A stretch of 64,000 nucleotides of DNA from contig CADCXC010000038.1 of the NCBI GenBank assembly GCA_902806595.1, positions 1,674,001 to 1,738,000 of the forward strand, written 5' to 3'. Below, piece by piece: positions 1-10,174 of this stretch. Positions within the stretch are counted from its first letter, which is position 1. Each line of letters begins with the position of its first letter. Position numbers and translations under genes: made by a program. The notes below the pieces were generated by a model that saw nothing but the letters and a program-made list of their open reading frames with translations, searched no databases and was not told the DNA's origin. Source of the stretch: Pyrenopolyporus hunteri (lineage: Eukaryota; Ascomycota; Sordariomycetes; Xylariales; Hypoxylaceae).

Positions 1-49
1 TCCCCTCTTACACACAGCCGATCCCCAAGAGCCACCTTTTCCCTACACC

Positions 50-914
50 TTAGACGAAGCTCGTGCGCTTCTTATTGAACGCTCTTTGGTCCTTTAGCCA
101 TTGCCTGTAGCCCGCCACGCTCGAGATCTTCTCGCCGTAGAAATCGGGAACTAGAATACGCCAAAACTGTTAGAAACCCTAGATTTTTCTTTTTATATGT
201 AGGTTAGGCTCAGTTCTGGGGAATGAACTCACCGGCATTCCCACTCAGCGAGCTGTTGCTCGGGTCCACCCGGTTCTTCTTGATGCGCGCGAAGAACTCG
301 GACTCCTTGATCTCCATGGGCTTCTTGACGCCCCGCTTGAAGGTGTAGAACAGCGCGGAGCCCAGGCTCGGGCCGGCCAGCCAGCCGAGCCCCGCGAAGC
401 TCAGGGTTATTATGCCCAGCGCGAAGATGGGATCCATGGGCACCTTGGTCAGCAGCCAGTCCATGTCCATGTTGACCAGCAGGAGGGCGCCGCCGGTCCC
501 GCCGATCGCCATGGTGACGATGCTGCTGGCCAACTGGAAGCGTCGCCGGGTCTTGCGCAGGGTGAAGAAGGTGTTCCAGTCGAGGGCCGGGGTCGTCGAC
601 GGTTCCGAGGCGTTGGACGTGCTGCTGGTGGTGGTGGTGGTGGTGGTGGTGGAGGCATGGCGGCGGGCGACGATCTGGCACTGTATACGCGCGGGTTTCC
701 TGGCAATTGGTCGGGTCTTGACCGAAGGGATCGTCTTGGGGCTGCGGGCGATGCATTGTCGCCGGGCCACGGAGGCCAGCGAAGAGTACTGGCAGGTTGC
801 CCCTCTCGGGAATGCGACCTGCAGCTTGAGGCCGCGGGCGCCTAGAACACCGAGGCGCGTTGCTGTCGTCGCGGGAGTCAACATTTCATCGGGTGTTTTT
901 GTTGCGATTCTCAA
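50..914 (-). CDS. PAM17: Pam17, mitochondrial presequence translocase motor subunit (2 exons)
   Basis: Pam17 is an inner-membrane subunit of the TIM23 import motor (PAM) and helps organise the Pam16/Pam18 J-complex. Exon 1 is 914-233, the intron 232-151 (82 nt, donor GTGAGT, acceptor TAG) and exon 2 150-50. The join gives 260 residues. Visible family marks are LDWNTFFTLRKTRRRFQL (about residues 111-128), two hydrophobic segments (about 131-150 and 161-187), ESEFFARIKKNRVDP (about 204-218), and in exon 2 VPDFYGEKISSVAGYRQWLK. Reading through the intron would give a false C-terminus and lose the last 33 family-typical residues. The N-terminus is Arg/Ser/Ala-rich and fits a mitochondrial presequence. 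The ATG at 914 gives the longest form; the one at 884 is an alternative. A run of Thr residues, encoded by a GGT/ACC microsatellite, links presequence and domain. Identification is confident; the exact start is not. Confidence 0.93.
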
Positions 915-2644
915 GTTGTGCTATGACGCTGCATTAATTAAGATTAAGATGTGTTGGGTGTTGGTGTTGGTGTTGGTGTCGGTTTGGAGTGGAGAGGTTT
1001 TTGTTCGTTCTTTCGTTGACGAGAGCTGCCGAAGCTAATGTTAATGTCCAAAAGTTGACGTCGATTTGGGTCCCGTCTCTTTTCTTCCCCCCCTCTAAAC
1101 GGAAAAAAAGAGAAAAAAGCTCGAGCCACTTGGATGCGGAGGGGCGCTAACCAATGCACGATCCCTGCCGCTGAGGTAAAGAGATTGGATACATGCAACT
1201 GCGCGATAGATGAATATTTGCTGATCCCTCATCCTAAAATATAATAAATAGTAAAAGACCAAGGAAAACGAAACTGACGAGCGAAACTGACGAGGACGAA
1301 TGAGACAAACAAAATAGCTAACCATTTTTCAAAAGATATGTGTCTGCGTATTAATTGCCTTAAACTCGATTTCGCCCCCCTAACATGAGTGTTTTTTCAT
1401 ATGTCGACCCTGTTCAAGGTCTGGGGGGGATTAACACGCCATGACTTCACTCGCTGCTAATAGTTTATCGTGATGTAGTACCATACCAACTGCAAGAAAT
1501 ACTGTCCCCATGATTCTATAATATACGCAGGTATCAGGGCTGCCTTTTGTGATTAAAGCCTACTCAAGGTAGGAGCCACATTGCATCTAAACTAATCCTA
1601 GCCGTTGACATCTTATATAAGTAAAGTCGACTTGGCTCTTGTGTCATAGTAGACATGTCACTGCTTGTTAAGGGAATCTGCATGAGTTCTTCGGTTTCTT
1701 CCTTTAGTATCCGGTCTTCCAAATAGGGGTCACTTGTTAGAACCATCACCTCCGGCGTAAATGCATACCTAGTCAAGGACTATGTGTGTATGAAATGTCC
1801 TTCGCTTAATTTTAAGTAATAAATTTAAGTAATAAAAAGTCTAGAGAAATACACATTTGAATTGAATTTTTAATATAGTGCGCCGTAAAGCTTTATCGAA
1901 TTATTTCGCATTGTTCTTAACAGGTATGCGCGGTAGAAGAATCTGGCCGTCCATATAATACTTACTAGCGTCGTAAATGAAGGACGCTTCGACTTCACTT
2001 ACGATATATCACCTCAAAAGCCCCTCCTATCCGCTTATAAAATCGCCATTACCACAGATATAGATATTTAACCCTCAATTTCTTTTGGGTACGATCTGTT
2101 TAAATTTGTACACTGAGAAAAAACATAGCATTCATCCGGTGCTCTTGCTAGCATTTTGATCATTGCCTTAGACCTTCAGGATATTTCATGGCAATCATGT
2201 CGTGAGCAGACTTAAATTTTGCGTTGATATTCGATCATGCACCTTGGTCGGCTTTGTGTCTTCGCAAGGCAACGTCACATCGGCTGTTTCTGCATATAGT
2301 AACCAAGCGAGATTACTTCAATTCGTCAATATAGCAACCTTCGACGCCGGGAAAAAAAAATAGATGGTAGAGTAGCCTTCAAAAAGGGTTGGCGTGACTA
2401 ACAGCCGTCACCAAGCCTTTCCCGCGTCGCCTGTATCCCCCCTGACCGAATCAAAGCTCATCTACAAATTGGCGATCCAAGTATAGGCGCAATTTTCTGC
2501 AAGGGCCGTCGATGGTTAATATGGTTAGCAAATCTAGAATCAAGCTCCTGCCCTAGCCCAGATAATCGTTTCCTTTCGCTAGGTTTATATATCAATGTTG
2601 CATCGAAGACCCCATCGTATTCCCTTCTTTTATGGCGATCTATT
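915..2644. other. Intergenic, no gene seen
   Basis: This lies between divergent PAM17 (-) and the GH2 gene (+). It holds the PAM17 leader repeat, C-run and A-run tracts near 1085-1115, and an AT-richer stretch at about 1570-2350. Open frames here are short, without family marks or splice logic, so I read none as a gene. Confidence 0.6.
951..982. repeat. GGTGTT microsatellite upstream of PAM17
   Basis: Imperfect tandem GGTGTT units lie about 40 bp upstream of the PAM17 start, in its 5' leader or promoter. Simple repeat; no function inferred. Confidence 0.6.
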
Positions 2645-2705
2645 GCGGGGAGCGTACCGAATATGGGGACCCCCGGAGCCTGAACTGCCTCATTAGGCCC
2701 TGGGG
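2645..2705 (+). promoter_or_regulatory. Cluster of CreA-like carbon-repression sites
   Basis: Three hexamers fit the fungal CreA/Cre1 consensus SYGGRG or its complement: GCGGGG at 2645-2650, CCCCGG at 2671-2676 and CTGGGG at 2700-2705. All fall 170-235 bp upstream of the GH2 start. A TATA-like TTTATATA lies near 2790-2797. The consensus is degenerate and frequent by chance, so this is a suggestion that the hydrolase is glucose-repressed, which is common for secreted fungal hydrolases. Confidence 0.3.
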
Positions 2706-2876
2706 TCTGCTGGAGGCTACTGGCGTATAGGAGGGCCTGGCAATGCAGCTGCCGGTAATTCTATAAACGATCTAGATGTAACCTCCTTAAAGCATTTATA
2801 TACGAGCTCAAGGCTCACGCTCTTAAGATGCAGTTGATCTCGCGATCCCCTTCTGCGCGTTACTGTTCCGGACACG

Positions 2877-5800
2877 ATGCGCTTGCGCCAGCCATTGCTA
2901 GGGCTTTGCCTTGGCATCGACACGTTCACCACTGCCGCACTGCTTTCCGAGCCCGGCGAAATAGCTATTATACCATCATGGGATATTCAATCGACCGAAA
3001 AGGTCGGCGGAGACCTTAAAGCGCTATCTCAACCCGGCGTGGACACGAAGACATGGTACGGCGTCGATAGCTCGCGCTGTACCCTCATGGGCTGTCTAGT
3101 AACGGCAGGCGTCTATCGCGAGGACGGCTTGTTCTTCTCAAACGCACTCCAAAAGTTCAACTCGAGCCAATTCAAAGTTCCGTGGATATATCGCAAGGAA
3201 TTCACTCTCGACCCCAACCCCGGCCGGCATTATTTCCATCTGCAGACTCACGGTATCGGCTCCAGCGCCGACATTTACATAAATGGCCAAGAGATCGCAA
3301 CCCGCAAGACCCAGGCCGGGGCTTACGTCGGCAACACCTTCGACATTACCAACATAGCAAAGGAGACGAATGCGCTGGCAGTGCAGGTCTACCCGACCGA
3401 TTATAACTATGATTTCAGTGTAATGGCCCTAGACTCATTCCTTGAAGAAGCAATTACTGATTCTTATTAAAGCTTGGGTTTGTGGATTGGAACCCTTACC
3501 CCCCAGACAACGGCACCGTTCGTGAAATATCGATTCGAAATCTTTTCATTAATACTGACTTCTGTATCAGGGTGTATGGCGAAACATCGAGGTCAAGCAA
3601 ACAGGCCCGGTTTTCCTGGGACCTCTGCGGGTGACGACGCAAGCCAGCCTGCCAATTGGCCATTCTAGCGTTCTCATAGCACTAAAAGCCACAGCTACGA
3701 ACCTAGAGGATCGCGAGGCGACTGTTGACGTTACCGGCAGCATCTCCCTACAAGGGGCTAGCCAAACCTACGAGTTAAACCAGACCGTCACGATCCCGCC
3801 GCTAGGATCCAGCGAAGTAATCCTGACAACGGCGGTAAACGAGCCGGCGATTTGGTGGCCGAAGCAATGGGGAGACCAGCCGCTATACACGGGTCAACTG
3901 TCCGCGTCGATCGACGGATCCCTTTCCGATAGGGTTGAGCGGAGCTTCGGGGTCCGCCAGGTAACGTCGGAGCTCAATGCGAACAACGACACGGTGTTCT
4001 ACGTCAACGGTTACCCATTCCAGGTCGTCGGTGCGGGTTATTCTGCTGATATGTTCCTACGCTGGGACAGCGAAAAGTTCACCGCACAAGCTAGGTTGAT
4101 GCTCGATCTGGGCCACAACACGGTCCGGCTGGAGGGCAAGAATGAGCAGCCTGAGCTTTACGAAATTGCGGACCGTCTAGGGTTAATGGTCCTGGCAGGC
4201 TGGGAATGCTGTGATAAATGGGAAGCCTGGTCTTACAACGAGGACTTGGCGGTCAAATCGGTCTGGTCTGATGCCGACTACACCGTAGCGAACAAGAGCA
4301 TGTATCACGAAGCTATCATGCAGCAGGGTCATCCTAGTCTATTGGGTTATCTCGTCGGAAGCGATTACTGGCCAGACGACAAAGCGGCGGAGGCGTATTA
4401 CTATTCGCTCAAAGCGGCCGACTGGCAGAACCCGATCATTGCTTCGGCTTCGGAGAGGGGCTTCCCTAAGATCCTGGGGCCTTCGGGGTTGAAAATGGCT
4501 GGTCCTTATGATTGTATGTGACGTTCGATCTTCTATTCCCTTTTCTTTTTTCTTAGATTATCTAAGTTGAGACTTCCCGCCTCGTGCCTCGTGGGTAAAT
4601 ATGAGGTGGATGTCTCGGGGCCCGTCTAAGCCCCTGTGTTTATAGGGCATGCAGTCGCTAATTGTGATTTCCGCAGGGGTACCGCCGAACTACTGGTACG
4701 ATGTAGAGCCGTCGGAGGATCGCCTGGGCGCTGCTTTTGGCTTCGGTTCCGAGCTTGGTGCAGTAAGTAAACCTTACCATCCGATTCTTCCAATAATACC
4801 TTCTTACTGGCCTTTTGCTGGGAGATTGGGTATCTTTGATTTAGCAAGATGTACGTCCGAAGCTAACAAAGCATTCCTGTCAAATAGGGCGTGGGTACGC
4901 CGGAAATCAGCAGCCTGAAAAAGTTCCTATCAGAGTCGGACCTCGAAGATTTATGGAAGCGACCGAATAAAGGCCTTTATCACATGTCCACGAGCGTCTC
5001 GAGCTTCTACGACCGAAAGATCTATAATACCGCCCTATGGAAGCGCCATGGGGCGCCTTCTTCGTTGGAGGATTATCTACTTAAGGCCCAAATTCTGGAC
5101 TACGAGGCGACGAGGGCCCAATTCGAGGGCTTCGCTGCTCTATGGAATGCTGACAGACCAGCCACCGGACTCATCTACTGGATGCTGAATAATGCATGGC
5201 CCAGCTTGCATTGGAACCTGTTCGATTACTATCTGCACCCGGCTGGATCCTATTTTGGAGCGAAAGTCGGGGCTCGGTTGGAGCATGTGGCTTACGATTA
5301 CAACGGAAAGTTGGTTTACTTGATCAATCGCTCGCTAGATCGAAAGGGACCGAGGACCGTGACGGTTGATGTTATTGACAAGAATGGCAAATCAATTTAC
5401 ACCCACCAGGAAGACTTCGAGACTCAGCCGAACACCAGCACAGACATTCTAGACCTCACGGATGCTCTTAAATCAATTACAGACGTTGTATTCCTGAGGC
5501 TTATCCTCTCCGACGACAAGAAAATCACTCTTAGTCGGAATGTCTACTGGCTCGCAAAGACCATTGACACCCTGGATTGGGACAACTCTGACTGGTTTTA
5601 CACGCCGGTGACCAAATACGCCAATTTCACAGCGCTGAACCAGTTGGAGGCTGCTGATGTCTCTGTGACACCCAAAACATCGTCTAAGCGAGGCTGCTCA
5701 GAGGCAAACTCCGGAGTAGTGCTTGAGAATCACTCCACCGTCCCCGCATTCTTTATCAGGCTCAATCTCGTCGATGAGAAGGGCGAAGATGTCCTGCCTG

Positions 5801-5928
5801 TGGTTTGGTCCGATAACTACGTCACGTTATGGCCTGGCGAGAAACTCGAGCTTGGCTTTGAAGGCGAGGGCGCCGCTTCTATACAGGTTAGCGGGAAGAA
5901 TATTAAGAAGGCTGAGCTACACTTGTAA
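2877..5928 (+). CDS. Secreted GH2 exo-beta-D-glucosaminidase (5 exons)
   Basis: Predicted exo-acting hydrolase releasing glucosamine from chitosan oligomers outside the cell. Exons: 2877-3419, 3473-3517, 3571-4513, 4677-4762, 4888-5928, giving 885 residues, the usual size of fungal family members. Introns are 53, 53, 163 and 125 nt. Each junction restores family sequence, e.g. GFVDWNPYPPDNGT in exon 2 and GVWRNIEVKQTGPVFLGPLR opening exon 3. The N-terminus is a hydrophobic signal-like segment (about 1-22). The order is sugar-binding domain, Ig-like domain (IWWPKQWGDQPLY), then TIM barrel and C-terminal beta domains. Asp461 in VGSDYWPDD matches the Asp acid/base of this GH2 subfamily; Glu536 in FGSELGAG matches the nucleophile. 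The 75-residue spacing is close to that in bacterial CsxA. No break is seen. Substrate is inferred from subfamily, and the CreA-like sites upstream fit a repressible enzyme. Confidence 0.9.
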
Positions 5929-6188
5929 TCTTTATGAATCTGGAGTGGACGTGGAGAAATAGTTAATAGTACTGTTATATGTGAACCGGTAATTTGACTA
6001 TACCAAGAGAGTATCTGGGCTGAATTCCACCCCTCCTAGATTCTGACCATGTCTAGTAATTGGGTAATGCAAGTCCTCGTTTGAGGGGTATGCGGTGATA
6101 AGAAAGGACTATATGTGCCGTGCCAATCGCGAGCGGGTTCAGCTGAGCTGTGTCACCCCCATACCATCACATACAGGTGCGGTAGGTA

Positions 6189-6608
6189 TCACTTCCAACC
6201 CCAAAAATCGCTGGGACCCCATATCGTCCTCTCGATGACATCACGCCGTGGATTAAACCAGACCCCTGGGTCGTCGGGCTCGTCTTCGTCGCGGAAGGCG
6301 AGCACATAGCCAGCCTTCCTGATAAACTGCCTCGATTCGAAGCACACATGGGCGAGGGGCATACGCAGGCTGCCCCTCTCTATCAACTGCATCTTGAGCC
6401 CCGCGGAGGCGTACACTAGCGCGTTGAAAACTCGCGGTTCGGGGAGGGCTCGTTCCCAGATCATCTCCCGCAGCTCTGCTGGTAGGTCTGCGAAGGTCTT
6501 TGCCCGCTTGACGCTTGTTGCCGTCGCACCTTGGGGTTGGCGGTGTGGTAAGTCGTTCTTGGGCTGTGGAGTAGCGTCTATGCCTGACGGTTCTCGAGAG
6601 TCGGCCAT
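6189..6608 (-). CDS. Short 2EXR-domain protein
   Basis: The 2EXR domain is a fungal module of unknown function named for its paired E-x-R motifs. From the ATG at 6608 the product has 139 residues. The domain shows as FADLPAELREMIWERALPEP followed by LAHVCFESRQFIRKAGY and the closing WFNPRRDVIE. The stop falls directly after the domain, whereas relatives often continue for 100-200 residues, so the gene may be naturally short, truncated, or missing a downstream exon: a weak donor GTGATA overlaps the stop, but I found no convincing continuation. The frame stays open upstream to 6854, without family features. It stands alone, with its 3' end facing the GH2 gene. Confidence 0.6.
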   Translation of the reverse strand: MADSREPSGIDATPQPKNDLPHRQPQGATATSVKRAKTFADLPAELREMIWERALPEPRVFNALVYASAGLKMQLIERGSLRMPLAHVCFESRQFIRKAGYVLAFRDEDEPDDPGVWFNPRRDVIERTIWGPSDFWGWK

Positions 6609-8911
6609 GGGATTATCGCGATGGTGAATAGAACTGTACGACCCTAAGTTGACTGGTTTATTAGGTAGGTACGCTTCATACACTCGAAATTTTCTTTGTG
6701 TGAGAATTGTAAGGTAAGTGAGTAAGTTGGATGCTTTCAATGAGGGTTGCTGACGAGAGACCGCAGAGCCCTTGTACACCACCTTATAAGAGGTATCATG
6801 CAGGGGCACCGCGCAGTAGTATCCTATAATCCCAATCGGATCTGCCCACGCCATGTACCCGGTGCCCTACCGACCTAGGTATCTTAGTTACTAATCCGTT
6901 GATTTGCCTTCATATCTGACGATTCTCATGTCTTATATAATTGATTTAAACATCGTCTAACTCACTCTCGCTTAGAGGGCCGGAATGATTCCCGAAGAAT
7001 AATTTATTGACGTGAATGGCGGCCTGGGCGACTTAGTCGTCACTGTATGTCTCATCTCAGCTCCCAAAACATCGCCGTCTTAGAGGATGCAGATAGTGGG
7101 GGGCGAATGTGCTAAGATTACCTATACGAATGTTCCCCGGGGAGAAACCGGAACGAGAATTCGGAAAAGCATCCGACCGCTAAGGGTAGAAGCAGTTAGG
7201 TAAAGTCTCCTGGGTTAGGGGTATAAATAAAATGTCATGACGCCCATAAGAGACTGTGCCTCCTTTGCACATGCCCCCCAGGGCAGATGAGCATTTATAT
7301 CTGTCTCAGTCACCTCCAGTAATTCTATTCACCCTACTATTAATCAGGCCTATTTATACCAGATTTTTATAGAGGCAGATGCGATATCTGGCGGAAACTA
7401 GTCTTAATATCTTTCGGTCGCCCATTCATCCCCATCGCCGACCTGAAGGGCCCTGATTATGCCAAGAGAGCCCTAGCGAACTACTCGCATCCGCCGAGCT
7501 CATCTGCCATACTATCGTGTGAGCGTGGTGGGGTGATTCTTCGATGAAGAAGTCTTCAAAATATGGCGTATTATATATACGGCGGTGGAACGGGCCGCTG
7601 GCTTGACTTATGATTTCCAGGTATTATAACAGCGACTGGTGAGGGTCAAAAGCATTGCCCGCAGAGCTACGGTTGTTTGCGCAGTACACATGGGAGGCGG
7701 GGCCCGGGGGGGGGTTGTCCCGCACCTCGCTGTCGGTTGCCCAGCGCCGCTGAGCAACCGCATAGCACCATGACAACAGGTACCGGCCACCTAAGTAAAG
7801 GTTATATAGCATAATGAATGGTAGGCAGGTAACAATGAGCGTAGCTCAGACGACCATCTGGTCGAGTGGTAAGAGCCGTGATTTAAGAAAGGGGCCGATT
7901 TGTCCCGATCACGGTTCGAGCCTCCTTTTTTCCATTTTTTTTTCTCTCATGATAGTTTTCGCTGAACTTTTTTCGACTGTTGCAAGTGTAAAGCCTTCGC
8001 CTGTACATTGATGGCCATTATGTCGTCTCTTTTGCTAGTACTTTCTATTATTTTTCTATATTTCGTCTAATCGCAAGTTGGTCGCCTCCGTCCCGTCGTT
8101 GCCTTTTCGGCGGTATGTTCGCTTATGCTGACGGTCTTGAGAAAGTGTAGTCTCGATTTAACGACGAGCCTATTATGGTATTAACAATGTAATAGACGAG
8201 TATAACGAGATGCTAATGAAAGCGTTTAAGATCCACTCAATCTCGACCAAGTAATCATTACAATCTCAACAGGAATGTCGGCGCTCTAATATTGTGCTGC
8301 ACTCAGTCGCGGGCCTTCATCACCATTGGCAGTGACCTCCGCAGGCTCGCCAGAAATGGCAGTCCCCTCATAGCTGGAGTTTTCAGCTGCTTGAAAGTGT
8401 TGCGTCCGTCTCCGCAACGAGCTGAGATCTGCGGACCCTCTGTGCCGCTGTGACATTCAATCTCGCTGGTGATTCTTACCCGCAAAGTTCTACGACTTAC
8501 CTTCTGTTTCTCTTCGACGAGAGGCATCATGGGCCCCGTCGTATAGGACTTAAATAGGACTTAGCTGAAGGTTCCTATTTCGACTTTTGGCGTTGAGAAT
8601 GCTGCAATATTGACGCTGATCTCATCTAGAGCGCTTTTCATTCACGAGCGCGGGTATCCCGGAACGGCAATGGTATTATTGCTCTTTTCACACTTGCTGA
8701 GTTGACATGGGATTGAACGGGCGCCAAGTGTGTCTTGGTATAATCTAAGGGAAGAGGAAGAATTACGACTATACATGTCACTGATGATTCTTATTATTTA
8801 AAACGGTCAAGTAGGCCCCGTCTCATCAAGGATCTATTCGGTCATTTGGCATCCCACCGTACTCGGCTCTCGAGGAAGTCACATAACCATCCCTTATCAA
8901 AATTCCAAACT
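6609..8911. other. Intergenic, gene-poor, with one tRNA-like relic
   Basis: No supported protein gene. A G-run lies near 7707-7715 and the tRNA-like element at 7846-7931. Open frames near 7608-7812 and 8303-8530 lack domain or splice evidence. The stretch holds the upstream regions of the 2EXR gene (-) and the GLEYA gene (+). Confidence 0.55.
7846..7931 (+). pseudogene. tRNA-like relic, Leu(UAA)-like anticodon arm
   Basis: TGGTCGAGTGGTAAGAG resembles the D-arm of a fungal class II tRNA. It is followed by CGTGA, a loop TTTAAG with a UAA anticodon and G37, about 20 nt of apparent intron, then A38 and TCACG, which closes a perfect 5-bp anticodon stem. The intron lies where eukaryotic tRNA introns sit. 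A T-loop-like GGTTCGAG and a pol III-type T-run follow. However, the acceptor stem, variable arm and 5' half of the T-stem cannot be formed, so it is not a functional tRNA. It may be a degraded tRNA or chance resemblance. Confidence 0.25.
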
Positions 8912-9625
8912 ATGAAGAACTTTCTTCAGAATCTCAGCATCCTCCTGGCCTCCGTGCCAGTGGGTACCGCCATCCTTCCGCCTATCGAACTCTGCCCCAG
9001 CTGCCCCAAGCCAAAGCAGTGCCTCAACCAAGGTTGGGACTGGGCCTACTACAGCAACCCCCTGCACAACGACGGCGAGAACTACCCCGGCTTCAGCGCG
9101 GACGTCTACAAGACGCGGGAGCCCATCTACTCCGACGTGACGCCCTGGATCGGGGGGCACGTAGGCAACACGGACGCGAGTACCATCTACTCGTCGTCCG
9201 TGGCGCTCAACGGGTCCTACTTCGCGCTGAACCACCACGCGTACCTCTTCGCGTGCGAGGGCGGGACCTGGCAATTCGACGTCTCGTTCGTGGACGACGT
9301 CGTCTTCGCGTGGGTCGGCGAGTCCGCGTACGCCGGGTGGATGGACGCGAACGCCGATGCCAAGGCCGTGTGGACGTTCGCGGGCGGGCCTGGGAGCCAC
9401 TACGGCGCCGCGAGCTTCCAGAAGGATCTCGAGGGCGGCCGCTTCCACCCGCTGCGCTTCGTCTTCGCGGACGCCCAGTGGGGCGGCCTGTTCAATCTCA
9501 CGATCACGAGCCCCAGCGGCGTCATCGTCCACAGGTCTGGCCAGGACAGCGACTGGATCGTCCGCTACTCGTGCGGCTTTGAGCAGTCGGCGCCGCGGTT
9601 CCCGGAGTTTGGGGCTGAGACGTGA
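8912..9625 (+). CDS. Secreted GLEYA-domain (PA14-like) protein
   Basis: Single-exon gene, 237 residues from the ATG at 8912. An upstream in-frame ATG at 8846 would bury the signal peptide. The first 22 residues (MKNFLQNLSILLASVPVGTA) form a signal peptide. A Cys-rich CPSCPKPKQC motif leads into the GLEYA/PA14 fold: NQGWDWAYYSNP, then HHAYLFACEGGTWQFDVSF, VDDVVFAWVGESAYAGW, and a C-terminal strand set ending VRYSCGF. Fungal GLEYA domains bind carbohydrate in cell-surface adhesins. Here there is only one domain, with no Ser/Thr stalk or GPI signal, so a soluble secreted lectin-like protein is likelier than a wall-anchored adhesin. Codon third positions are strongly G/C-biased, which leaves a 211-codon antisense frame open as a by-product. 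Confidence 0.8.
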   Translation: MKNFLQNLSILLASVPVGTAILPPIELCPSCPKPKQCLNQGWDWAYYSNPLHNDGENYPGFSADVYKTREPIYSDVTPWIGGHVGNTDASTIYSSSVALNGSYFALNHHAYLFACEGGTWQFDVSFVDDVVFAWVGESAYAGWMDANADAKAVWTFAGGPGSHYGAASFQKDLEGGRFHPLRFVFADAQWGGLFNLTITSPSGVIVHRSGQDSDWIVRYSCGFEQSAPRFPEFGAET

Positions 9626-10174
9626 GGATTGTTGAAGAATGGAGGGTTTCCGTGCGATGTATCCCGTCAGAGGCCGGACTATTGTGCCCGACTCTCTTCT
9701 TTACTCTTCTGGGGAGCGACTCACTATGGTCTTGCGCTTTCTCCTCAGATATTTCGATAGCGGCTTCGAAAGATTACCTTCATGCCCTTTTGAATCTTTA
9801 GTATTTGTTAGAGTTACGAGATGCTTGCATGGGGTATTGTTAACAGCCTGTAAATACACCTTACTTTCCTTCATTATAGGCATTAATCAAGGCTTTAATT
9901 GACCTTTTCACTCTCCTCCGTGTCTTTAAGACCCCTAATTATCGTTGACATAGCCCCCGCGGCTGTTTGCAATTCAGCCTTCACGGACGATACTAGCTTT
10001 ATCGTCATGTTTCTTTTACTGCACCCGTGCTGTCACCTAAATGCTTCTGAAGACATTCCGATAAGACGGACACGATAGAAGGAAATGAAGAACTCTGGTG
10101 GCGCTGTTGGCTCAATATTGAAGTCCGATTTCCTAGGATGCCTTCTCCCGTGGAAGCAATACCCGTATAGCGTA
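9626..10174. other. Tail-to-tail intergenic spacer
   Basis: Shared 3' region of the convergent GLEYA (+) and HET (-) genes. I see no gene in it. Confidence 0.6.

Noticed and set aside
229..756. 175-codon His/Arg-rich minus-strand frame
   Set aside because: Shadow frame of PAM17; the His run is the out-of-frame reading of the ACC/GGT microsatellite.
412..1038. 208-codon plus-strand frame opposite PAM17
   Set aside because: Antisense to PAM17 with a poly-Val run from the same microsatellite; no family features.
8897..9532. 211-codon minus-strand open frame
   Set aside because: Antisense to the GLEYA gene; it stays open only because that gene uses G/C at third positions. The Arg/Val/Glu-rich content has no domain.
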